Shown: positions 57,111 through 64,000 of the stretch, one piece after another | How the letters are laid out: every line of letters starts with the position of its first letter | How positions within the stretch are numbered: position 1 is the stretch's first letter | Source of the DNA: Anisus vortex | Lineage: Eukaryota; Mollusca; Gastropoda; Planorbidae | NCBI GenBank assembly: GCA_949126835.1 | Contig: OX421505.1 | Location: forward strand, 10,325,283-10,389,282 | Direction of reading: 5' to 3' | Length of the DNA stretch: 64,000 nucleotides | The notes under the pieces: model-generated | What the model saw: only the letters and a program-made list of their open reading frames with translations | What the model was told of the DNA's origin: nothing | The model's database searches: none | Translations under genes and position numbers: made by a program

Positions 57111-57354
57111 TGTTGTATTGAGGTCTTTTAGAGGTGGGGGTTTGGGGGGTGTTAAAGAAAGACTAAAGACTATGGTGCAGCTTCATGGTTGTTTCTTCAG
57201 TGACAATAGAATGGAAGAAGGTTAAGGTGAAAGGTCATCTTTAGATAGTTCGACAGTTATACACGTTGCTGTGAGAGTAACTACACGCTGTCTTGTTGAT
57301 GAAAGTAAACATTGACATGATGTCAATACACACTTACATACACACACATAGATA

Positions 57355-57690
57355 ATAATTAATAATAATACTTCTATCTGCATAGCGCCGCCAACAAACA
57401 TAATGTAAGCTCAGGGCGCATTTAACATTGAGCAACAAAGAAACAAGAATACGGATATAATGCTCTAAGCTAAAAATAATATAGAGCTAACCCTATCCTT
57501 ACTAGGTGGGTCAATTTGAACCGTCCATGGTTTATATTTGATCTGCATAGGTTGCTTATGTGGGCGTCGAAAGATAACTGTCAGTCAATGATGACACTCA
57601 CGTTTTTCACGTTTTCTACAAAAGGGATATGGAAGGAAGTTCATAACCATCAGTGTCACCAAGCCTCACTTTAGCCCTTGAGACATGTTG
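57355..57690 (-). pseudogene. L2-type LINE fragment with internal deletion
   Basis: aataataatacttctatctg then catagcgccgccaacaaaca and taatgtaagctcagggcgca is the same 3' tail as the L2 copy at 5805-7215 (antisense). At about 57535-57680 the sequence jumps to the region encoding RT-downstream LGVVLDP-like residues (57545-57640 compares with 6580-6680). About 500 bp is missing in between. Confidence 0.8.
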
Positions 57691-57764
57691 CAAAAACAAA
57701 GATAAATGGAATTCGGAAAATTGTCACGAAATAATAAACACTCCATCTGTCCCTGCTTTCAATT

Positions 57765-57845
57765 AAAACGCACAACGGATGGACGTAGGACGAAATAATC
57801 TTCTTTATAGAACGAGAGTCTGTAATATATAAGATAAATAGAAAG
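57765..57845 (+). repeat. LINE tail fragment (SFFPSGIRAW family)
   Basis: ggatggacgtaggacgaaat then aatcttctttatagaacgag and agtctgtaatatataagata is the non-coding end only. Confidence 0.75.
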
Positions 57846-58483
57846 TCTTGACAAGGGGAAATAACTCTTTTGTGAGACAGTGCACAACATTTGAAGGGAG
57901 CATTAATTAATTACACTGCAGTATCGCTGACTTTTGATAGATGGACTGGGTTAATGGTCAAAGGGAAGAGGAAAATAAAATGTATCTTAAGCTAGGGGAA
58001 GCAATTTACAATTTCGTAATCAATGGAATCGACAGGATGACAAATGATCTCCCTTAAAATTTTTGTTTGCGATTGTTATTTCAATGTGGTAAACTCGTGT
58101 TTGTTTGTTGTTATTTAAATTTTTATGTTTATATTTAAATGTGCGAAGTCTAGTGGCAAAGAGCCGTTATATACATACGAGGGCACCGGGCACAAATGCT
58201 TTTTAAAATGCTTTGATGTATTTCCCCGGGTCTAGAGTGTGTCATTAGTTCTATCCTGTTTTGCATGACTGGCTGACATCACGTAGGGAATGTTTGTTTT
58301 TTCTTTGGCGTTTTGCTGGCTACATAATCTCCCTAGTAGGATACGACCATTTAGCTGTATCGCGTCTGATTGCAACTCTGAAGATGTCGAAACTGGATCC
58401 ATATTTTGTTACTTTTGAGTGTGACTTCTAGTCTAAAATGTGCCCCCAAGCCTACCATGATCTTATAAAATGGAAAATAAACG

Positions 58484-58580
58484 TATCTGTGCTGGCCACA
58501 CAATGTCCTTGCATGCAGTGATCAAATGTATTCAGTACTCAATGTTGTATTTTTCGGTACTTACAAAATTTACTGTTAAA
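58484..58580 (+). repeat. SINE-tail-like segment, copy 1 of a duplication
   Basis: ctgtgctggccacacaatgt then ccttgcatgcagtgatcaaa, followed by tcagtactcaatgttgtatt, is repeated at 58918-59000. Its first half resembles the SINE segment gtgctggccacac. Confidence 0.7.
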
Positions 58581-58667
58581 ACCAGAAGTACTAAAAATAT
58601 TTTTTTTTTTAAATGTCCATAAGGACAAACAGATTTTTTTCCTATTTGTGATAACGAATAAAAGTAC

Positions 58668-58860
58668 TCTTTCTTCCCGAGTGGCATCCGGGCATGGAAT
58701 GGGTTGCCTGAACAAACCAGGAAAACCAGCAACTTAACATTTTTTAAACACTAATAAAAATGAAAGACTAGAGACTCAGACCACGGGATGAGCGTAGGAC
58801 TCAATAATCATATTTATAAAAGGAGCGTCTGTAATATATAAGATAAGATAAAGCGTGTCC
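58668..58860 (+). repeat. LINE 3'-end fragment, reference copy with ORF end
   Basis: Frame tct ttc ttc ccg agt reads SFFPSGIRAWNGLPEQTRKT and then S, the C-terminus of a non-LTR retrotransposon ORF2 (a FP..IR.WN.LP pattern). The 3' UTR contains ctcagaccacgggatgagcg and taggactcaataatcatat, and ends gtctgtaatatataagataa then gata. About ten fragments of this family, all limited to this last 200 bp, occur in the window, as expected for extreme 5' truncation. Confidence 0.88.
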
Positions 58861-58909
58861 ACAAAGCCACCCAGATCTTACGAAAGCCTGACATTTCGTT
58901 GTGGAAAGT

Positions 58910-59005
58910 CAAAGTATCTGTACTGGCCACACAGTGTCCTGCATGTCGTGGCCAAATATATTCAGTACTCAATGTTGTATTTTTCAGCACTTATACAATC
59001 CGATA
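58910..59005 (+). repeat. SINE-tail-like segment, copy 2 of the duplication
   Basis: ctgtactggccacacagtgt then cctgcatgtcgtggccaaat, followed by tcagtactcaatgttgtatt. It follows the LINE tail, so the LINE tail is flanked by the two copies. Confidence 0.7.
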
Positions 59006-59039
59006 TTAAATAAAAAAGCAGCAGTATTAATAGTTGTCA

Positions 59040-59275
59040 TCGGAACACGGATGCCGAGCTCGACTGGCGATACGAAGGTTCTGGGTTCTGGATTTTTTTT
59101 TCCCGGGATTTGAGAGTGCCCCAGAGTCTACCCAGCTCTGATGGGTACCTGACTTTAGTTACAGTAAAGTAAAGGTGGATGGGCATTGTGCTGGCCACAC
59201 ATCCCCCTCGTATGCCGTGGCCACAGAAACTGGTGAACGTTGTTTCACCAGCCCTACGATCAGTTTGATCTATAA
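59040..59275 (+). repeat. tRNA-derived SINE
   Basis: acacggatgccgagctcgac then tggcgatacgaagg (head, shortened), ctacccagctctgatgggta, tggatgggcattgtgctggc and gccgtggccacagaaactgg then tgaacgttgtttcaccagcc. Nearly full length. Confidence 0.88.
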
Positions 59276-59315
59276 CTATAACTCATGTTGTTTTGCTAAA
59301 TCTTTTATTCAAAGG

Positions 59316-59405
59316 CGATTGGGCATTGTGCTGCTGGCCACACAATCCCCTCGTATGTCGTGGCCACGGGAAACTTTTGAAAGCTGTGTCACAGACCCTA
59401 TAATA
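59316..59405 (+). repeat. SINE 3'-end fragment
   Basis: gattgggcattgtgctgctg then gccacacaatcccctcgtat and cgtggccacgggaaacttt. 5' part absent. Confidence 0.75.
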
Positions 59406-59409
59406 TATC

Positions 59410-59805
59410 AAACTGGTGTGACGGGAGATGCCTTACCTAGAAATAGTTTTACAAAAGAAAGAAACTTATCTAAACGCAGTGGCTCTGAGGATGTGCGCAG
59501 AAAATCACTGACCTATATTTATAAATCAGTGATGGCAAAAGTCTAAATTTTTATTATTTATTGGAATCAGTTTATTACTGTTCAACGAAAAGAATTTTTG
59601 TTTTAATTACGAGCAATATATATTTTAACCGAATGAAACGTCTTTACTAAAACAAGTAACGTAAAGATTAAACTTGGCGATAATTCTAACCGAATTACAT
59701 TGACCCTAAAATTGATTCTACCCTTATCTCGAAATTAGAAGTATAATACAATCATGCTTCGTTTAGTTAGCGATCTATATATATATCTATACACTGAACA
59801 TACAT

Positions 59806-59878
<73 letters not shown>

Positions 59879-60535
59879 TTATATATATATTCTCTTATAC
59901 GAGTAAGTTGTGTTAATTTTAATGAGTCTCGGATTCATTAATATAATGGCGAAGTGAAACGATGAAATGGTTGGTCATTTTTCTGGATAAATGCTTTGAA
60001 TACCACATAAATAAGTTAACTGAGTAAGTAATTTTAATGAATATTTATTATTTAGACATGCAGATATAGCTCAGTGCCATACAGTGCACTTATCTATATT
60101 TAAAAGTCCGCATTTTCTCCTATAATTTAATTGCTTGAGCACTCCCCATATATTTATAGATAGCTCAGTGTATCTATATATATTCTACATCATTAGGCCC
60201 AAACCTATATACGAAGCAATCTTTATTCTAGATTTCATGTAACAAAACAAACAAAAAGCATAAACTAAGATATATCACTGACCCACACATTAGGATACAA
60301 TAACATTGGAATGAAATTATTCAAAAAGATTTTTCTGAACACAGCCAACAAAATGAAAACAAAGATCAAATGGGATGCTTCGATTCATGTTTCAGAATTT
60401 AGATTTCAAATTACAGTCACTTTACCAACTGTGTCCCGTCGACATTTAAAACTGGGGTTTACACACTGTTCGTTTGTTACTCCAACCTTGTATATCTTTG
60501 TCTCCTATTACTGTCTCTCTCCCTCATCCATTCTA
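59410..60535. other. AT-rich, with an (AT)n microsatellite at 59813-59875; no gene seen
   Basis: About 60 bp of pure ta repeats bounded by atatata-rich DNA. Otherwise unfeatured. Confidence 0.7.
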
Positions 60536-60541
60536 CTACTG

Positions 60542-60917
60542 CAGGGGTAGGGAACCTATGGCTCGCGAGCCAGATGTGGCTCTATTGATGGCTTTATCTG
60601 GCTCGCAGACAAATGTTCGATTATTAAAAAATGTTTCTTTAGAATCATTTGATCTACATATTAATTGCATTCCAGCACCAGAAGTCGCATTAATAATAAG
60701 AAATACTCATTATTGATTAGCAACAGCATAACAGTGTTATTTAAAAGAATTCAGAGACATAATTATTGTACTTTTAGTTTAGTGTTGAAATTACACAAAA
60801 ATGCACACATTTACTTGAATTTTTATTTTTCAGGCATAATGTATGGTTCTCACTGAATTACTTTTCAAAATATGTGGTGTCCATGGCTCTCTCAGACAAA
60901 AAGGTTCCCGACCCCTG
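60542..60917. mobile_element. hAT MITE, 376 bp
   Basis: The left end caggggtagggaaccta and the right end aaggttcccgacccctg are inverted (13 of 15 core bases). ggctcgcgagcc sits just inside the left end and is a perfect palindrome. The 8-bp flanks tactactg and tacttgtc agree only in part. The same left end occurs at 22071. Confidence 0.82.
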
Positions 60918-60919
60918 TA

Positions 60920-61187
60920 CTTGTCTCATTCTTACTCTTATACTCTTCCTACATCTGTCACGTTATTTCTACCTCTTTCTATCTCAGCCTCTCTCCTTCT
61001 TATTTTATTATGTCTCCTTCTCTCTTTCTATCTGTTTTTTTGTCTTACTATTTCTATCTTTGTCGCTCTCTCCCTCATCTATGTTTGTTTCTGTGTATCT
61101 CTATTTCTCTAATACTCTTTGTATCTATCTCTTTTATCTTATTTACCATAATATCTCTCTCGTATTTCTATCTCCCTCTATTCCTCT

Positions 61188-61261
<74 letters not shown>

Positions 61262-61836
61262 TTATTCACAACTTGTTGACATGTTTTATCATTTTTCCAC
61301 TCTCTGTTACTCACTTTGTTTTTGATTATCTTTTACTGAACAAACCAAAGAATACCGTCTTTCATTTTTTTTCTCCCTCTCTCCCCTTTTCTCTCTCTCT
61401 CTCTCTCTCTCTATCTCTTGCCATGGTATTGTAATATATTCCTTTGTCCCCGTGCTATTTCCCTAGTCATTTGTCCAATGTCCATCATTCTAAAAAGTCC
61501 CATTCATCTCCAGACAGAAATTCTATTTATTTGCTTGCAATAAAAAATGTCCTAGATGTGTATTGTGCAAAAGCCCTGCATCTATACACAAGCCTCCATC
61601 ATCAATTTATCCTCAATTTATCCAACTTGCATTTCTAAGAACAAATTACGATTTTTGAGATTGTGTCTTTTATCTCTGTATTTTTACGTTGAGTTTTTTG
61701 GTCTTTTTCTAAATGTTTTATTTGTTAAATTTTGTTTTCCTGTTCAATTTGTTAATGGTTGTTGTTGTTTTTTTTTGTATCTCGTAGATGCTGTTTATTG
61801 TTAAAATTGCAATGCTTTTCAGATTTTTCGTTTATG
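60920..61836. repeat. Pyrimidine-rich DNA with (TC)n at 61189-61259 and 61389-61412
   Basis: tctctc runs inside a longer C/T-biased stretch produce long open frames in all three registers (SLSLSL). No gene supported. Confidence 0.85.
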
Positions 61837-62010
61837 TTGGCCTATTGTGAGCGTGTTGTAAACTTGTTGTTAGTTGGCCTATTGTGAGCGTATTGTAAAC
61901 TTGTTGTTAGTTGGCCTATTGTGAGCGTGTTGTAAACTTGTTGTTAGATGGCCTATTGTGAGCGAGTTGTGGACTTGTTGTTTGTTGGCCTATTGTGGCC
62001 TGTTGTGGGC
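61837..62010. repeat. 37-bp minisatellite, 4.5 copies
   Basis: The unit ttggcctattgtgagcgtgt then tgtaaacttgttgttag starts at 61837, 61874, 61911, 61948 and 61985 (last partial). It ends about 60 bp before an L2 tail. Confidence 0.93.
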
Positions 62011-62063
62011 GTTGTATTGATATTGTTACTGAGTGATAATCGTGCGTGCCATCTTTGAAAATC

Positions 62064-62071
<8 letters not shown>

Positions 62072-62094
<23 letters not shown>

Positions 62095-62440
62095 CGCATA
62101 TCCTTTTGATAACAGTTCTATGCGCTGAAACGACAACAACAGACGAAAATGAAAATATGTTTACGAAAATATTGCTAACTAAATAGGTGAGTCTTCAGTC
62201 GGCTTCTGAAGGTGTCGAAGCTCGGGCTCTGGCGAAGCTGAAGTGGGAGGTGATTCCAAGCGGGGACGATCCCGCGTAGGAGAAAGCACGTTCGCCAGCG
62301 GACACTAGCCTGACACGAGGGATACTCAGGGTAAGCACATCAGAAGCTGAGCGGAGTGGACGGGATTGAGTATATAGCCCGAGCTCGAGACAGGAGCGAA
62401 GGCCTGCATATTAAGACAGCGAGCTAAATAGATAATTTTA
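62072..62440 (-). pseudogene. L2-type LINE 3' fragment
   Basis: (aat)n then gcttatatggcgcatatcct is the antisense 3' tail. The minus strand encodes VLTLSIPRVRLVSAGERAFS and then YAGSSPLGITSHFS, and in the next frame WNHLPLQLRQSPSFDTFRSR. This is the APR.WN.LP....DTF...LKTHLF end of L2 ORF2 with a frameshift. G+C is higher than in neighbouring DNA, which suggests a fairly young copy. Confidence 0.82.
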
Positions 62441-62449
62441 TCAACAATG

Positions 62450-64000
62450 CGAATTGTCAAAATAAAGAAACCTAGTATCACAATAACGTTGACCCAAGGA
62501 GTAAATCCATATCAGTTCACCCTAGAAATTGAACAACACCTTAATATATATATATATATAGGATTGCCAGATATCCAGTTTTCAACCTTTCCGGCATTTC
62601 AGGAGATTGTCCGATAAAACTTGAAAAGAAATACTGAGCATGTATAACAATATACCTTTTTTTTCATAAGGGGGGGGAGGGGGATACTCTGGAGGGTAAG
62701 GCTGATAAGGTGTGTAGTATTTTCTGAGAGTGTCCGTTATTTCCTGAAACAGTATATGTGAAACCTACCTAGATATGTGTGGCGATAAAAGCTCAGAGAA
62801 ATGGAAACCTTGAAAATTTATTTATACAAACTAAAACGGGTATTCCCTATCAACGAAAAATTTCCTGCCCCTTCCATCAATGTCATCTTCTCAAGGTCAA
62901 TTGCAAAGGGTTGATTAGCTTTAGATATAGGCAGTGGGTGTAGTGATACAGAGTCATAACTCTTACTTTCACAAACACAAACACACACACACACACATAA
63001 CATATTTATATACCTATGTATACACATATACGTGAATTCACAGACACATACATACAGCGCAATCACGGCCTGTCAGAATTTATTTTTTTTTTTAGTGTTA
63101 TAATTATAATTGGATATGAAGGAAAGAAGAAGGAGGACATTAAAGAAACGAGAATGTCAAAGAATATATTTGAATTTAAAACAAAGAAGGGTGGAAATTG
63201 TATATTGACATGGTTGGCAAATTGCAGATATTATGCAGGAACAAAAGAAACTGGGATAACCTGGCAGACAAGGCAGGCAGGCAGACATATGGATGGACAT
63301 ATAGATAAGCTGTTTGAACTCTTAGTGATAGACACGAGAAGTCAGTGTAGGGAGATGAAGAGAGCGTTGAAGGGGGATGACATGTTGACCAGTTGTTTTA
63401 ATAAACGACAAAATGAGAGAGGCATACATAGATTGACAGAGAGACAACAGATAACGAGAAAATCAGAGAGAGAGAGTAAGATATAAAAAGAGACAGGCAG
63501 CAAGAGAGAGAGAGAGAGGGAGAGAGCGAGGCATAGTCAGAGTGTGACTGTGATTTGGAGGCTTGGGAAGTGATCCGAGAGGGCTTAGGGAGTAGGGTAT
63601 ATCATGGTATATGTATATACCAAGTGAGGGAACCTAGAAATTGAGGGACTTGGGGAATGGGAGACTTGGAGAGTGGGAAGCTTGGAGAGTAGGTTAGGGG
63701 AAGTGATGGCTTGGAGGGTGAGGGACTTAAGACAGTAGGATTAGACATTCGATTTCTTATGATGTGTGCTTGTGGTTTAAAGTCTCTCTATATTTTTAAA
63801 ATGCCTTGTTGTTTAGGAAGTCTCTAGTTGGCGCTCCCCCACCAAAGCACAAAACTCTTTGTGTTGTCGATACTTAAAGCCGGCACAACCTCAAACACCA
63901 CCACCCTCTCTTTTCATAACAGCATAATATAACTTTGTATGGCGCCCCACTACTCTTGTCTTCTCTACCTTTCAATGGTGAATCTCCAAACCACTAATTA
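62450..64000. other. No gene seen; (GA)n at 63500-63530 and repeated ggcttgg/gggacttgg motifs
   Basis: Short AT run at 62544-62560, CA run near 62978-62998, GA repeats at 63464-63532, and a degenerate 15-30 bp repeat (gggacttgg, gggagacttggagag) at 63637-63730. The 156-codon frame at 63016-63486 has no recognised domain. Confidence 0.5.

Noticed and set aside
60843..61434. ORFs of 89-186 codons
   Set aside because: Pyrimidine-rich low complexity (SLSLSL); open in all frames.
63016..63486. 156-codon ORF near the right edge
   Set aside because: Longest non-repeat ORF outside the LINE, but codon content follows the purine bias of the region, the N-terminus is a CA/GT repeat flank and no domain is visible. 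Not called without a homolog.

Overview
This is 64 kb of AT-rich eukaryotic nuclear DNA with no bacterial gene organisation and no host gene I can support. The content is transposable elements, many nested in one another, plus micro- and minisatellites. The mix (L2-type LINEs, several hAT families, a tRNA-derived SINE with a gccgagcgg A-box region, a second LINE known here only from 3' ends, GATA arrays) suggests a mollusc, most likely a heterobranch (pulmonate-type) snail. That is an inference from repeat style and no host gene confirms it.

Left part (1-10 kb): a long GATA array; SINE copies; a 145-bp hAT MITE with a perfect 8-bp target-site duplication (TSD); a LINE 3' fragment split by another hAT MITE; and a three-layer nest at 5434-8484. 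In that nest a hAT element with a decayed ZMYM1/hAT-type transposase holds a MITE, which holds a 5'-truncated L2 LINE.

10-16.5 kb: a second hAT element (GTF2IRD2/ZBED-like transposase remnant, 10028-15670) is interrupted by the only intact long gene of the window, an L2-type endonuclease/reverse-transcriptase ORF of 1091 codons (11421-14696). A different hAT MITE with a perfect 8-bp TSD follows at 15749-16471.

16.5-33 kb: a 43-bp minisatellite, small hAT MITEs, L2 and other LINE tails, an uncharacterised dispersed repeat, a 57-bp minisatellite, a cluster of SINEs, and a probable Helitron 3' end.

33-41 kb: two different 20-bp minisatellites about 120 bp apart; a compound (AT)n array of fold-back units that a 639-bp solo LTR has split in two; and a second copy of the GTF2IRD2-like hAT, which lets the insertion in copy 1 be read by comparison.

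41-64 kb: a MITE with about 30-bp inverted ends, more copies of the unknown repeat, an 80-bp minisatellite, two 590-bp elements that each carry the start of a THAP-domain gene (one sits inside a SINE, so its 2-bp AT target duplication can be read), further SINEs and LINE tails, and simple repeats. The only recognisable protein functions are transposition and reverse transcription. Most other open frames are translations of tandem repeats.
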